Origin: Stutzerimonas stutzeri
GTDB lineage: Bacteria; Pseudomonadota; Gammaproteobacteria; Pseudomonadales; Pseudomonadaceae
DNA length: 64,000 nucleotides
Reading direction: 5' to 3'
NCBI RefSeq assembly: GCF_013522825.1
Contig: NZ_JAAMQZ010000016.1
Location: 50,701-114,700, forward strand
In this document: positions 36,968-48,689 of the stretch, one piece after another
Layout of the letters: each line of letters starts with the position of its first letter
How positions within the stretch are numbered: the first letter of the stretch is position 1
Notes under the pieces: model-generated
Told to the model about the DNA's origin: nothing
Database searches by the model: none
Seen by the model: only the letters and a program-made list of their open reading frames with translations
Position numbers and translations under genes: made by a program

Positions 36968-39151
36968 TCAACCGCCATTCTGCTGCTTGAAGCGCTGGCG
37001 CCAGGCATGCAACAGGGGTTCGGTGTAGCCGCTCGGTTGTTCACGCCCCTTGAATACCAGATCACAAGCCGCCTGAAAAGCAATAGATTGCGCGTAGTCT
37101 GCCGCCATTGGCCGGTAGATTGGATCGCCAGCGTTCTGCTGATCGACCACCTTGGCCATGCGCTCCAGAGTTTCGCGAACCTGTGCTTCGCCGACAACAC
37201 CGTGGTAAAGCCAGTTTGCCAGGTGCTGACTGGAGATCCGCAGCGTAGCGCGGTCTTCCATCAGGCCGACATCGTGGATGTCCGGCACCTTGGAGCAACC
37301 AACCCCCTGCTCGACCCAGCGCACCACGTAGCCGAGGATGCCCTGGCAGTTGTTGTCCAGTTCCTGCTGGATGTCCTCGGCGCTCCAGTTGCGCTGCGGC
37401 GCCACCGGAATGGTCAGCAGGTCGTTGGTCAGCTGCTCGCGTTCGCTGGCCAGATCGATCTTCTCCAGCTCGGCCTGGACCGCCTGCACGTCCACCTGAT
37501 GGTAGTGCAGCGCATGCAGGGTGGCGCCGGTGGGCGACGGGACCCAGGCGGTGTTGGCGCCGGCCTTGGGATGGGCGATCTTCTGCTCCAGCATGGCGGC
37601 CATCAGGTCCGGCATGGCCCACATGCCCTTGCCGATCTGCGCCTTGCCGCGCAGGCCGCAGTTCAGACCGACCAGCACGTTGTTGCGCTCGTAGGCCTGG
37701 ATCCAGGCAGTGCCCTTCATGTCGCCTTTGCGCAGCACGGCGCCGGCTTCCATGATGCTGTGCATCTCGTCGCCGGTGCGGTCGAGGAAACCGGTGTTGA
37801 TGAAGGCCACGCGGTTCTGCGCGGCACCGATGCAGGCCTTGAGGTTGACGCTGGTGCGGCGCTCCTCGTCCATGATGCCGACCTTGAGGGTGTGGCGCGG
37901 CAGACCGATGAGGTCTTCGACGCGACCGAACAGCTCATCGGTGAAGGCGACTTCGGCCGGACCGTGCATCTTCGGCTTGACGATGTAGACGCTGCCGGTG
38001 CGCGAGTTGCCGCGGCGCTCGAGGTCATGCCTGGCGATCAGGCTGGTGACCACGCCATCGAGGATGCCCTCGGGAATCTCGTGGCCCTCACCATCGATGA
38101 TCGCCGGGTTGGTCATCAGGTGGCCGACGTTGCGGATGAACAGCAGCGAGCGCCCGTGCAGGGTCAGGCTGGAACCATCGACGGCGGTGTACTGACGGTC
38201 GGGATTCAGCTGGCGGGTCATCGCCCGGCCGCCCTTCTGGAAGGTATCGGTCAGATCGCCCTTCATCAGGCCCAGCCAGTTGCGGTAGACCAGCACCTTG
38301 TCGTCGGCGTCGACGGCAGCGGTGGAATCTTCGCAGTCCATGATGGTGGTCACGGCGGCTTCGATCAGCAGGTCCTTGACGCCGGCGGCATCGGTCTGGC
38401 CGATGGGGCTGTTCGGGTCGATCTGGATCTCGATGTGCAGGCCGTTGTTCTTCAACAGCACGGCGGTGGGCTCGACGGCCTCGCCCTGATAGCCGACGAA
38501 TTTTTCCGGCTGCTCGAGGCCGGTGACGCTGCCGCTCTCCAGGGTGACCTTGAGCTGTCCGTCCTGCACGCGGTAGTGGGTCGCGTCGGCATGGCTGCCT
38601 TCGGCCAGCGGCGCAGCCTGGTCGAGGACGTTGCGGGCGAAGGCGATGACCCTGGCGCCGCGCACTTCGTTGTAGCCCGGGCCTTTCTGCGCGCCACCCT
38701 CTTCGGAGATGGCGTCGGTGCCATAGAGCGCGTCATACAGCGAACCCCAGCGGGCGTTGGCGGCGTTCAGCGCGTAGCGGGCGTTGCCGATCGGCACCAC
38801 CAGCTGCGGGCCGGCCTGGCTGGCGATTTCGCTGTCGACGTTGCGGGTGCTGACCTTCACTTCGCCCGGCTCCGGCAGCAGGTAGCCGATGGATTCGAGG
38901 AAAGCGCGGTAGGCCGGCATGTCGGTGATCGGGCCCGGATTGGCCTTGTGCCAAGTGTCCAGCTCGGCCTGCAGGCGGTCGCGCTCGGCGAGCAGCGCGC
39001 GATTCTTCGGCGCCAGGTCGTGGACCAGCCGATCGAAGCCGCTCCAGAAGGCTGCAGCTTCAACAGCAGTGCCGGGCAGCACTTCGTCTTCGATGAAGCG
39101 CTGCAGGTTGGCCGCAACTTGCAGGCGGCCCAGGGTTACACGCTCGGTCAT
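36968..39151 (-). CDS. glcB: Malate synthase G
   Basis: The 727-residue enzyme condenses glyoxylate with acetyl-CoA to malate, draining glyoxylate made by glycolate oxidase. Typical G-isoform features: start [59 protein letters not shown], and [19 protein letters not shown]. Length is normal (about 725). It lies 27 bases after glcG, forming a glcG-glcB unit. Strong Shine-Dalgarno AAGGAG. The leader carries an A-rich motif fitting Crc/Hfq control. Confidence 0.97.
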   Translation of the reverse strand: MTERVTLGRLQVAANLQRFIEDEVLPGTAVEAAAFWSGFDRLVHDLAPKNRALLAERDRLQAELDTWHKANPGPITDMPAYRAFLESIGYLLPEPGEVKVSTRNVDSEIASQAGPQLVVPIGNARYALNAANARWGSLYDALYGTDAISEEGGAQKGPGYNEVRGARVIAFARNVLDQAAPLAEGSHADATHYRVQDGQLKVTLESGSVTGLEQPEKFVGYQGEAVEPTAVLLKNNGLHIEIQIDPNSPIGQTDAAGVKDLLIEAAVTTIMDCEDSTAAVDADDKVLVYRNWLGLMKGDLTDTFQKGGRAMTRQLNPDRQYTAVDGSSLTLHGRSLLFIRNVGHLMTNPAIIDGEGHEIPEGILDGVVTSLIARHDLERRGNSRTGSVYIVKPKMHGPAEVAFTDELFGRVEDLIGLPRHTLKVGIMDEERRTSVNLKACIGAAQNRVAFINTGFLDRTGDEMHSIMEAGAVLRKGDMKGTAWIQAYERNNVLVGLNCGLRGKAQIGKGMWAMPDLMAAMLEQKIAHPKAGANTAWVPSPTGATLHALHYHQVDVQAVQAELEKIDLASEREQLTNDLLTIPVAPQRNWSAEDIQQELDNNCQGILGYVVRWVEQGVGCSKVPDIHDVGLMEDRATLRISSQHLANWLYHGVVGEAQVRETLERMAKVVDQQNAGDPIYRPMAADYAQSIAFQAACDLVFKGREQPSGYTEPLLHAWRQRFKQQNGG

Positions 39152-39160
39152 CAGTCGTTC

Positions 39161-39171
39161 TCCTTTTTATT
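39161..39171 (-). promoter_or_regulatory. glcB ribosome-binding site overlapped by AANAANAA motif
   Basis: On the minus strand the leader reads GATAATAAAAAGGAGAACG. AATAAAAA (39171-39164) fits AANAANAA and runs into AAGGAG, the arrangement of known Crc/Hfq targets. The functional role is inferred. Confidence 0.5.
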
Positions 39172-39178
39172 ATCCGGG

Positions 39179-39583
39179 TCAGTTGGCGAGGGCGGCGACG
39201 CCGGCCTTGGCAACCTGTGCATCCTGGGCGGCAGTCACGCCGGAGACGCCTACCGAGCCGATCACGTTGCCATCGACGATCACCGGCACGCCGCCTTCCA
39301 GCGAGCAGACCACCGGCGCGGACAGGAAGGCGTTGCGACCGCCGTTGACCATGTCCTCGTAACCCTTGGTTTCGCGGCGGCCAACGGCGGCGCTGCGGGC
39401 CTTCTCGGTGGCGATGTAAGACGCGATGGGCGCACAGCCATCGAGGCGCTCCAGCGCCAGCGGATGACCGCCGTCATCCGCGACGACGATGGTCACGGCC
39501 CAGCCGTTGTTCTGCGCTTCGCTACGTGCTGCGGCGAGAATGCTGGCGACTTCGGTCTGGCTCAGTACGGCTTTGGTTTTCAT
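39179..39583 (-). CDS. glcG: GlcG/HbpS family protein
   Basis: The 134-residue GlcG/HbpS-fold protein contains DDGGHPLALERLDGCAP and GGVPVIVDGNVIGSVGVSGVTAAQDAQVA. GlcG accompanies the glycolate oxidase genes glcDEF in many bacteria, but its role is unclear (heme or cobalamin binding is known for relatives). Here it is separated from glcDEF by 6.8 kb and leads a glcG-glcB unit. ATG start with GAAGGAAGAG upstream. Confidence 0.9.
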   Translation of the reverse strand: MKTKAVLSQTEVASILAAARSEAQNNGWAVTIVVADDGGHPLALERLDGCAPIASYIATEKARSAAVGRRETKGYEDMVNGGRNAFLSAPVVCSLEGGVPVIVDGNVIGSVGVSGVTAAQDAQVAKAGVAALAN

Positions 39584-39967
39584 ATGCTCTTCCTTCGAAG
39601 TGTTATGGAGAGATTTGAAACGTTCGGGCGAACACGTGAACGCAGCACATGCCGCCCGTTATAGGGCTCGAATATGACCGTCGTGGAATGACTGGCACAG
39701 CATCGACGGCTCTCTGTGGACAGGCGTTGCGCGGTTCACTCCGATTCCGTCCTCGAGCGGATACGAGCCCGCCACTTGCACAAGCAAACGGGCAGCGCTT
39801 CCATCCAGGCGAGAACCCTAACTAGACCGCGCAATCATGTCTTCGGTGCGAAATCCGTTGCGACGTGAGCCTTCCGGACACGTGCCATCGGAGCGCAGAC
39901 GCGCGCCGCGCCTGAACATAAGATTCATTATCTGTTTCAAACAACGCTACAGTCCATGGACCAAGCC

Positions 39968-39982
39968 ACTGGTCCTACCAGT
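39968..39982. promoter_or_regulatory. ACTGGTCCTACCAGT operator upstream of glcG
   Basis: A perfect inverted repeat around the central base triplet, the same TGGTCCTACCA core as at 40199 and 50396. It is probably bound by GlcC (FadR family) encoded at 50420. Confidence 0.65.
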
Positions 39983-40196
39983 TTAGGCTATCGGTGAGTT
40001 CGACCTGGTTTTTGCGTTCTTGGCATTTTGCAGGGAAGGACGGAGGAATAAACAGGCCACACACCAGAAGAAACCCCACGCTGTCGCAGGCTAACGGGTC
40101 ATGCGCAGAATCTTCTGCGGAGCAACTGTCGAAGTAGTCGTGCTCCGCCAGTGCCGGACGACCTCCTGCTGAGCCGCCTCTTCGCTGCCTCGAAAA

Positions 40197-40211
40197 ACTG
40201 GTCCTACCAGA
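40197..40211. promoter_or_regulatory. ACTGGTCCTACCAGA operator, second site upstream of glcG
   Basis: TGGTCCTACCA core at 40199-40209, 229 bases from the site at 39970. Paired spaced sites may allow looping. It lies about 80 bases beyond the arsH stop, so it belongs to the glc side of the junction. Confidence 0.6.
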
Positions 40212-40292
40212 TCTGAGCAATAACTTCGCAGCCAGTCGGAGCCACCAGATCTTTGGTATCGCTCGCCAGAAAAGCTCGATGGCAGGCCGGCT

Positions 40293-40994
40293 TCAGATAG
40301 ACCGCTGATTCACCCGAGCCGACAACTGCTCGGCAGTCTCCTTGCGCTCGGAATAACGATCCACCAGAAACGCCTGGCGGTCGCGCAGCAGCATGGTGAA
40401 TTTCACCAGCTCCTCCATCACGTCGACGACCCGATCGTAGTACGCCGAGGACTTCATTCGACCGGCGTCGTCGAATTCCATGTAGGCCTTGGGTACCGAA
40501 GACTGGTTGGGGATGGTGAACATGCGCATCCAGCGGCCGAGCACGCGCAGCTGGTTGACCACGTTGAACGACTGCGAGCCGCCGCAGACCTGCATCACCG
40601 CCAGCGTCTTGCCCTGGGTGGGGCGGACGGCGCCGAGGGCCAGGGGAATCCAGTCGATCTGCGCCTTGAACACTGCCGACAGCGCGCCGTGCCGCTCGGG
40701 GGAGCACCACACCTGGCCTTCCGACCACTGCATCAGGTCGCGCAACTCCTGCACCTTGGGGTGTTCCACGGGAGCGTCGTCGGGCAGCGGTAAGCCGGAT
40801 GGATCGAAGATCCGGGTTTCGGCACCGAAGTGTTCCAGCAGGCGCGCGGCTTCCTCCACCAGCAGGCGGCTGAAGGAGCGCTCGCGGGTCGATCCGTACA
40901 GCAGTAGGATGCGTGGCTTGTGGCTACTCGAACCGGCCACGGCCGGCGTGTCGTCGAACAGCGAAAGGTCGAGGTTGGGCAGTTGTTCTGTCAT
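40293..40994 (-). CDS. arsH: Arsenical resistance flavoprotein ArsH
   Basis: The 233-residue NADPH-dependent FMN reductase family protein oxidises trivalent organoarsenicals. The flavodoxin-like FMN loop [15 protein letters not shown], the [20 protein letters not shown] segment and the [14 protein letters not shown] region are standard for ArsH. Last gene of arsRBCH, 12 bases after arsC. Confidence 0.94.
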   Translation of the reverse strand: MTEQLPNLDLSLFDDTPAVAGSSSHKPRILLLYGSTRERSFSRLLVEEAARLLEHFGAETRIFDPSGLPLPDDAPVEHPKVQELRDLMQWSEGQVWCSPERHGALSAVFKAQIDWIPLALGAVRPTQGKTLAVMQVCGGSQSFNVVNQLRVLGRWMRMFTIPNQSSVPKAYMEFDDAGRMKSSAYYDRVVDVMEELVKFTMLLRDRQAFLVDRYSERKETAEQLSARVNQRSI

Positions 40995-41006
40995 TTGTCC
41001 TCCGGT

Positions 41007-41477
41007 TCAGAGAGTGCCGATGCGATCCAGCTCGTGCTTGAGCTCGTCGCGGCCGAGGGTGTCGAAGGGCAGGGCGAGAAAGGCTCTGCAGCGTTGCTCG
41101 ATACGGGCCAGCGTGGCGCGGAAGGCAGCATCCATCGCGGCCTCGTCACCGACTACTTCGGATGGATCCTCCAGTCCCCAGTGAGTCTTCAGCGCCGGGC
41201 CGAAGTACAGCGGACAGGCTTCGCCCGCAGCCTTGTCGCAGACGGTAATGACGATATCCGGCGGGTTGTTCGCAAAGGCGTCGTTGCCCTTGCTGCTCAG
41301 ACCGGCGATGGCAATACCGGCCTGCTGCAATGTGGCGAGGCTGCGTGGCAGTACCTGCCCCTTGGGAAAACTCCCGGCACTCATCGCTTCGAAGCCCTCT
41401 GGCGCCAGGTGGTTGAACAGGGCTTCGGAAAGGATGCTGCGGCAGCTGTTGGCCGTGCACATGAACAGGACTCGCAT
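41007..41477 (-). CDS. arsC: Arsenate reductase, low-molecular-weight phosphatase type
   Basis: The 156-residue reductase has the P-loop C7-T-A-N-S-C-R13 (Cx5R), as in LMW-PTPase-type ArsC. It contains further cysteines (DKAAGEACPLYFGPA) usable for the disulfide cascade with thioredoxin or glutathione. It reduces arsenate to arsenite, which ArsB exports. 27 bases after arsB. Confidence 0.92.
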   Translation of the reverse strand: MRVLFMCTANSCRSILSEALFNHLAPEGFEAMSAGSFPKGQVLPRSLATLQQAGIAIAGLSSKGNDAFANNPPDIVITVCDKAAGEACPLYFGPALKTHWGLEDPSEVVGDEAAMDAAFRATLARIEQRCRAFLALPFDTLGRDELKHELDRIGTL

Positions 41478-41504
41478 GGTGGGCTCCTGCCGCCGGGGCG
41501 GCGG

Positions 41505-42788
41505 TCAAAGGCTCAGGCGCAGCGCCAGGGCCGAAAGGGTGATCAACAGCACCGGAAAGGTCAGCAGGATGCCGACCCTGAAATAGTAACCCCAGGTGAT
41601 GCGCATGCCCTTGCGCTCCAGTACGTGCAACCAGAGCAGCGTGGCCAGGCTGCCGATGGGGGTGATCTTCGGGCCGAGGTCGCAGCCGATGACGTTGGCG
41701 TAGATCATCGCCTCGCGGACGATGCCCTCGGCGCCGCTGGCCTGGATCGACAGCGCACCGATCAGCACGCTGGGCATGTTGTTCATCACCGAGGACAGCA
41801 GCGCCGACAGCACACCCGTGCCGATGGCCGCGCTCCACAGGCCCTGCTCGGCCAGGCCGTCGAGCAGCACGGTGAGAAAGTCCGTCAGACCCGCATTCTT
41901 CAGGCCGTACACCACCAGATACATGCCGAGGGAGAACACCACCACCTGCCAGGGTGCTTCGCGTAGTACGCGTCGGGTGGAAATCCGATGGCCACGGGCC
42001 GCGACGGCGAAGAGCATCGCCGCACAGGCAGCGGCCACCACGCTGATCGGAATGCCCAGGGGCTCCAGAGCGAAGAGGCCGACCAGCAACACCAGCAGCG
42101 TCCACCAACCCACGACGAAGGTGGCGCGATCGCGAATGGCCATCTTCGGCTCCTGCAGCGCATCGAGCGCATAGCGTTGCGGCAGGTCTCGCCGGAAGAA
42201 CAGGAACAGCACGAGCAAGGTAGCCGCAACGCTGGCCAGGCTCACCGGTACCATCACCGAGGCGTACTCGGAAAAGCCCAGCCCGAAGTAGTCGGCGGAA
42301 ACGATGTTCACCAGGTTGGACACCACCAGCGGCAGGCTGGCGGTGTCGGCGATGAACCCGGCGGCCATGACGAACGCCAGGGTCGCGGCGGGCGAGAAGC
42401 GCAGGGCGATGAGCATGGACATGACGATGGGAGTGAGGATCAGCGCCGCGCCGTCGTTGGCGAACAACGCCGAAACAGCCGCTCCCAGCAGCACGCAGAA
42501 GCAGAACAGGCGATGGCCGCTGCCCCCGGCCCAGCGTGCCACATGCAAGGCTGCCCACTCGAAGAAGCCGGCTTCATCGAGCAGCAGGCTGATGATGATG
42601 ATGGCAATGAAGGTGGCGGTGGCATTCCAGACGATGGCCCACACCACGGGGATGTCCTGCAACGACACCGCACCGACGCTCAGGGCGATGGCTGCGCCGA
42701 TGGCGGCGCTCCAGCCCACACCGAGGCCCTTGGGTTGCCAGATGACCAGCACGAGAGTGAAGACGAATACGGCAACGGCAATCAGCAT
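41505..42788 (-). CDS. arsB: Arsenite efflux permease ArsB
   Basis: The 427-residue integral membrane protein has about twelve hydrophobic segments and the ArsB/NhaD motifs [38 protein letters not shown] and [17 protein letters not shown]. It exports arsenite/antimonite. It follows arsR after about 20 bases. Confidence 0.95.
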   Translation of the reverse strand: MLIAVAVFVFTLVLVIWQPKGLGVGWSAAIGAAIALSVGAVSLQDIPVVWAIVWNATATFIAIIIISLLLDEAGFFEWAALHVARWAGGSGHRLFCFCVLLGAAVSALFANDGAALILTPIVMSMLIALRFSPAATLAFVMAAGFIADTASLPLVVSNLVNIVSADYFGLGFSEYASVMVPVSLASVAATLLVLFLFFRRDLPQRYALDALQEPKMAIRDRATFVVGWWTLLVLLVGLFALEPLGIPISVVAAACAAMLFAVAARGHRISTRRVLREAPWQVVVFSLGMYLVVYGLKNAGLTDFLTVLLDGLAEQGLWSAAIGTGVLSALLSSVMNNMPSVLIGALSIQASGAEGIVREAMIYANVIGCDLGPKITPIGSLATLLWLHVLERKGMRITWGYYFRVGILLTFPVLLITLSALALRLSL

Positions 42789-42809
42789 GGATGACTCGTT
42801 CAGGTGGGG

Positions 42810-43157
42810 TCAGCAGCAGGCGGCATCGCGGACGGGACGGCCGTCCATGTTCTGCAGGCGGGAAAGGTTGTGCTGCAGCCAGTCGACGTTGGCCTGAAGT
42901 GTCACGTGCAGCAGCTCCTGTACCCAAGCGGGCAGCTCCGGATTGAGGCGGTAGTACACCCATTGGCCTTGCCTGCGATCCAGCAGCAGGCCGCTGTTGC
43001 GCAGTTGGGCGAGGTGGCGGCTGATCTTCGGTTGGCTGTCACCGAGCGCGCACATCAGCTCGCAGACGCAGAGTTCGCCCAGGTTGGCGATCAGGAGGGT
43101 GGCGCGAGCGCGAGTCTCGTCGGCCAGGCTCTTGAAGACATCGGGAGGCGTGATCAT
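42810..43157 (-). CDS. arsR: Arsenic-responsive repressor ArsR
   Basis: The 115-residue winged-helix repressor carries the As(III) site ELCVCELMCAL in the DNA-binding helix region, followed by QPKISRHLAQLRNSGLL. It ends with a CC pair (DAACC) that may add metal ligands. The start is the ATG at 43157 (MITPPDVFKSLADETR). It autoregulates arsRBCH through the upstream operator. First gene of the cassette. Confidence 0.95.
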   Translation of the reverse strand: MITPPDVFKSLADETRARATLLIANLGELCVCELMCALGDSQPKISRHLAQLRNSGLLLDRRQGQWVYYRLNPELPAWVQELLHVTLQANVDWLQHNLSRLQNMDGRPVRDAACC

Positions 43158-43170
43158 GGTTAGGGCTTGG

Positions 43171-43204
43171 ATATACGGAAATGCGAATATACGGATTTCC
43201 ATAT
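43171..43204 (-). promoter_or_regulatory. ArsR operator/promoter region
   Basis: ATACGGAAAT at 43173-43182 and ATTTCCATAT at 43195-43204 form an inverted repeat with one mismatch; ATATACGGA also occurs as a direct repeat (43171 and 43187). It lies 14-47 bases before arsR, where ArsR sites normally lie. Confidence 0.6.
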
Positions 43205-43395
43205 GTGAAGAGCAAGACGAGTTTGCTCCGACTCTCGCATGGTGTCACGGACCTGGCGCGTTGACAGTTCGGATGCAACGCAGGATGGCCAGGCACCGCG
43301 CTCATCCTACGCGGTCAGGAATCGGTTATTGTCATCGACTGGAGGTATAACGCTCCAGCCTTATGAGCAATCCCCTTCAGTTCGCGAGGCACCGC

Positions 43396-45741
<2,346 letters not shown>

Positions 45742-45746
45742 ATAAC

Positions 45747-45770
45747 GAGCGGGCGGGTTAACGCCCGCTC
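45747..45770. terminator. Bidirectional terminator between convergent genes
   Basis: GAGCGGGCG at 45747-45755 pairs with CGCCCGCTC at 45762-45770 around a 6-base loop, exactly in the 31-bp gap between the YdeP-type gene and the dioxygenase gene. Confidence 0.75.
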
Positions 45771-45772
45771 GC

Positions 45773-46372
45773 TCAGGCTTCCTTGCTCAAATCCCAGATA
45801 TTGGGCAGATGCTCATTGCTATAGCCGGAAATGAACGGCTTCTCGCTGCCATCCGCCTGATAGACCGCACGCTTCACCGCGCCGATATTGCCGCCGTAGA
45901 CATGAATGCTGACCGAGACACGGTCATCGAAGGCATTGCTGACCTGATGGATATCACCGAGGGTCGGCGACACGCATTCGACCTCGCCGCGTTCGAGCCG
46001 CAGCGGCTCGCCGCAGGGCAGCAGCGAACCGTCGGCCTGGCGCTCGAAGCGCTGGCCAAGCTCGGCGCCGCGCAGCATGCCGATCATGCCCCAGACCCGG
46101 TGGTCGTGTACCGGCGTGCGCTGACCGGGCCCCCAGACGAAACTGACCACCGAGAAGCGTTGCAGCGAATCGGCATGCAACAGGTACTGCAGGTAATGCT
46201 CGGGGTGCGGTTGCGCGTATTGTTCGGGCAACCAGTCGTCGTGCTCGACCAGTTGCCGCAACAATGTCTGCCCCTGATCGAGAAGTACCGCCTCAGCAGG
46301 CCGCCCCTCCAGCAGGGCGGCAAACTCGGTGACGAACCGGCGCAGCCGGTCCAGGCGCAAGGCTTTGCTCAT
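45773..46372 (-). CDS. 3-mercaptopropionate/cysteine dioxygenase family protein
   Basis: The 199-residue cupin non-heme iron dioxygenase has the metal motif TPVHDHRVWGMIGMLRGAE, the later His in GDIHQVSNAFDDRVSVSIHVYG, and the C-terminal PFISGYSNEHLPNIWDLSKE. It resembles the Pseudomonas 3-mercaptopropionate dioxygenase more than mammalian CDO, so thiol oxidation of 3-mercaptopropionate or cysteine is expected. It lies 34 bases after glcF on the same strand and may be read from the glc promoter. Confidence 0.88.
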   Translation of the reverse strand: MSKALRLDRLRRFVTEFAALLEGRPAEAVLLDQGQTLLRQLVEHDDWLPEQYAQPHPEHYLQYLLHADSLQRFSVVSFVWGPGQRTPVHDHRVWGMIGMLRGAELGQRFERQADGSLLPCGEPLRLERGEVECVSPTLGDIHQVSNAFDDRVSVSIHVYGGNIGAVKRAVYQADGSEKPFISGYSNEHLPNIWDLSKEA

Positions 46373-46406
46373 AGCGGGTACTCCGGTCGATTGCTTGCAG
46401 GCAGTT

Positions 46407-47624
46407 TCAGGTCATCGATTCCTCGACGATCTCGATCCAGTGCCGCACCGGCGTGCGACCGGCACCGTCGAGATGGGTCTGACAACCGATGTTGGCGGTG
46501 ACGATGACTTCCGGCTTGCCGCTTTCCAGCGCAGTCAGCTTGTTGTCGCGCAACTGCTTGGACAGCTCCGGCTGGGTGATCGAATAGCTGCCCGCCGAAC
46601 CACAGCACAGGTGCGCGTCCGGTACGGCGGTGAGCTGGAAGCCCAAACGGGTGAGCACGTCTTCCACCGCGCCGCTCAGCTTTTGTGCGTGTTGCAGCGT
46701 GCAAGGGCAATGGAAGGCCATGCGCTTGTCCGCCTTGACGTCGAGCTTTTCCAGTTCCGCATCACGCAGCACTTCGACCAGATCCCTGGCCAGGGCACTG
46801 ACCCGCGCGGCCTTGACGGCATAGGCCGGGTCGTCACGCAGCAGGTGGCCGTAATCCTTGACGAAGGCGCCGCAACCACTGGCGGTCTGCACGATAGCTT
46901 CAGCACCCGCCTCGATGCTCGGCCACCAGGCGTCGATATTGCGCCGTGCGCGGTCCAGTCCGGCTTCCTGGGCGTTGAGATGATAGTCCACGGCGCCGCA
47001 ACAGCCGGCTTCACGAATGTGCGTGATGCTGATCCCGAGCCGATCCAGTACCCGCGCGGTGGCCGCATTGGTATTGGGCGACAGGCTCGGCTGCACGCAG
47101 CCTTCGAGTATCAGCACGGTGCGCGCATGGATGGCCTGTGGTCGTTCGACGGGGGGCTGCACCTGGCGCGGCAGGTGCGCCTTGAGGCTGGCGGGCATCA
47201 GCGGACGCAGGGCATTGCCGGTAGTCAGCAGTGCCTTGAACAGCGTCGGACGTGGCACCACGGTGCGCAGGCCACCACGTACCAGGCGCTCGCCCAGGGT
47301 GCGTGGTACCTGCTGCTCGATGAAGTCGCGACCGATATCCAGCAGGTTGTGGTACTGCACCCCCGAGGGGCAGGTGGTTTCGCAGTTGCGGCAGGTCAGG
47401 CAGCGATCCAGGTGCAGCTGGGTGCTCTCGGTGACTTCGCCACCTTCGAACATCTGCTTCATCAGATAGATGCGTCCGCGCGGGCCGTCCAGCTCGTCGC
47501 CGATCAATTGATAAGTCGGGCAGGTGGCATTGCAGAAACCGCAATGCACGCAGGAGCGCAGGATGCTCTCGGCTTCCTCGGCACGCGGCAGCTTCTTCGC
47601 GGCTTCGCTGAGATTGGTTTGCAT
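46407..47624 (-). CDS. glcF: Glycolate oxidase iron-sulfur subunit
   Basis: The 405-residue protein has two 4Fe-4S clusters near the N-terminus (CVHCGFCNATCPTYQ, CLTCRNCETTCPSGV) and two CCG domains (AGCCGAVDYHL, HLCCGSAGSYSI) typical of GlcF/heterodisulfide-reductase-like subunits. It passes electrons from GlcD/E to quinone. Six bases after glcE. Confidence 0.95.
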   Translation of the reverse strand: MQTNLSEAAKKLPRAEEAESILRSCVHCGFCNATCPTYQLIGDELDGPRGRIYLMKQMFEGGEVTESTQLHLDRCLTCRNCETTCPSGVQYHNLLDIGRDFIEQQVPRTLGERLVRGGLRTVVPRPTLFKALLTTGNALRPLMPASLKAHLPRQVQPPVERPQAIHARTVLILEGCVQPSLSPNTNAATARVLDRLGISITHIREAGCCGAVDYHLNAQEAGLDRARRNIDAWWPSIEAGAEAIVQTASGCGAFVKDYGHLLRDDPAYAVKAARVSALARDLVEVLRDAELEKLDVKADKRMAFHCPCTLQHAQKLSGAVEDVLTRLGFQLTAVPDAHLCCGSAGSYSITQPELSKQLRDNKLTALESGKPEVIVTANIGCQTHLDGAGRTPVRHWIEIVEESMT

Positions 47625-47630
47625 ACGTCG

Positions 47631-48689
47631 TCAGACCTCGGAATACATGCGGCCAGGGTTGAAAATCCCCTGCGGATCGAGCTGCGCCTTGAGTTGGCGG
47701 TGGTAGCGCAACAGCGGCTCGGCCAGCGGCTGGAACGGCTGTGCCACGGCACCGGCAGTGAAGCAGGTGGCGTGACCGCCGACTTCGCTGGCGATGGCGC
47801 GCACCGTCTCGGCGCTGGCGTCACTCTTCAGCCAGCGCTGGGCGCCGGCCCAGTCCACCAGCTGCTCGCCGGGCAGCACGACTGCCGGCGTGTTATTGGG
47901 CAGCGACAGGCGCCACAGCGGCCTGGCATCGGCGAAGAAGGCCAGACGCTGCTCGCGCAGATCACTCCAGTAAATGGCGCCAAGATCCTCGCCACCTATG
48001 CGCTCGCGCGCGGCGTTGACCGAGCCTTCGCCGCCTTCCAGACGCAGGTACAGCGCCTGTCCGTCATGGCTGGCGGCGCTGATCGGCACCGGCTGCTGGC
48101 CCCATTCGGCGAGCTTGAGCAGGGCACGCTCCAGATCGATTTCCAGCCGCAGGCCGGTGCTCAGGCGCGGCTTGGGCAGCACTTTGAGCGACACCTCGGT
48201 AAGCACACCAAGGCAACCGAAGCTGCCGGCCATCAGGCGCGACAGGTCGTAGCCGGCGACGTTCTTCATCACCTCGCCACCGAAGCGCAGGTGCTTGCCC
48301 TGGCCGGTGATGACCCGCGTGCCGAGGACGAAATCACGCACCGAACCGCTCCACGGGCGCCGTGGCCCGGACAACCCGGCCGCGACCATGCCGCCGACCG
48401 TGGCGCCTTCGGCGAAATGCGGCGGCTCGCAGGGCAACATCTGCCCGGCGGCGTCGAGCGCGGCTTCCAGCTCGGCCAGCGGGGTGCCGGCTCGGGCAGT
48501 GATCACCAGTTCGGTGGGGTCGTAGCTGACGATGCCGCGATGGGCGCGCACGTCCAGCAGCTGTCCCTCGACCGCGCGACCGAGAAATTTCTTGGTGCCG
48601 CCGCCCTGGATGCACATCGGCGACTTGCTCGCCAGCGCCTGGTTGACCTGGTCCAGCAACTGCTCGCTGGCGTCGAATGAAACCGTCAT
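47631..48689 (-). CDS. glcE: Glycolate oxidase FAD-binding subunit GlcE
   Basis: The 352-residue FAD-binding PCMH-type subunit is a shortened relative of GlcD: CIQGGGTKKFLGR, EGATVGGMVAAGLSGPRRPW and GEVMKNVAGYDLSRLMAGSFGCLG are visible. The start ATG at 48689 shares one base with the glcD stop (TGATG), indicating coupling. A longer upstream frame is rejected as it lies within glcD. Confidence 0.95.
   Translation of the reverse strand: MTVSFDASEQLLDQVNQALASKSPMCIQGGGTKKFLGRAVEGQLLDVRAHRGIVSYDPTELVITARAGTPLAELEAALDAAGQMLPCEPPHFAEGATVGGMVAAGLSGPRRPWSGSVRDFVLGTRVITGQGKHLRFGGEVMKNVAGYDLSRLMAGSFGCLGVLTEVSLKVLPKPRLSTGLRLEIDLERALLKLAEWGQQPVPISAASHDGQALYLRLEGGEGSVNAARERIGGEDLGAIYWSDLREQRLAFFADARPLWRLSLPNNTPAVVLPGEQLVDWAGAQRWLKSDASAETVRAIASEVGGHATCFTAGAVAQPFQPLAEPLLRYHRQLKAQLDPQGIFNPGRMYSEV

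Larger units (their letters stand above)
39584..40292. other. 709-bp gap upstream of glcG: probable control region with long leader
   Basis: No gene is recognised between arsH and glcG. Two TGGTCCTACCA operators lie at 39968-39982 and 40197-40211. On the minus strand TTGTTT and TATGTT spaced by 18 bases (about 39946-39917) is a possible promoter just downstream of the first operator, implying a leader of over 300 bases. An 81-codon frame between the operators (39975-40220, minus) has no recognisable motif and is not called. Confidence 0.5.

Noticed and set aside
37007..39664. 885-codon open frame on the plus strand opposite glcB and glcG
   Set aside because: It is antisense to two clear genes, and its translation is His/Val/Asp-rich with no motif; such long shadow frames are common in high-G+C DNA.
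39975..40220. 81-codon frame between the two operators upstream of glcG
   Set aside because: Contains operator sequence at both ends and no recognisable domain; kept only as a possible relic.
46329..48680. 783-codon open frame opposite glcF and glcE
   Set aside because: Shadow of well-matched GlcF and GlcE; no domain or ribosome-binding site.
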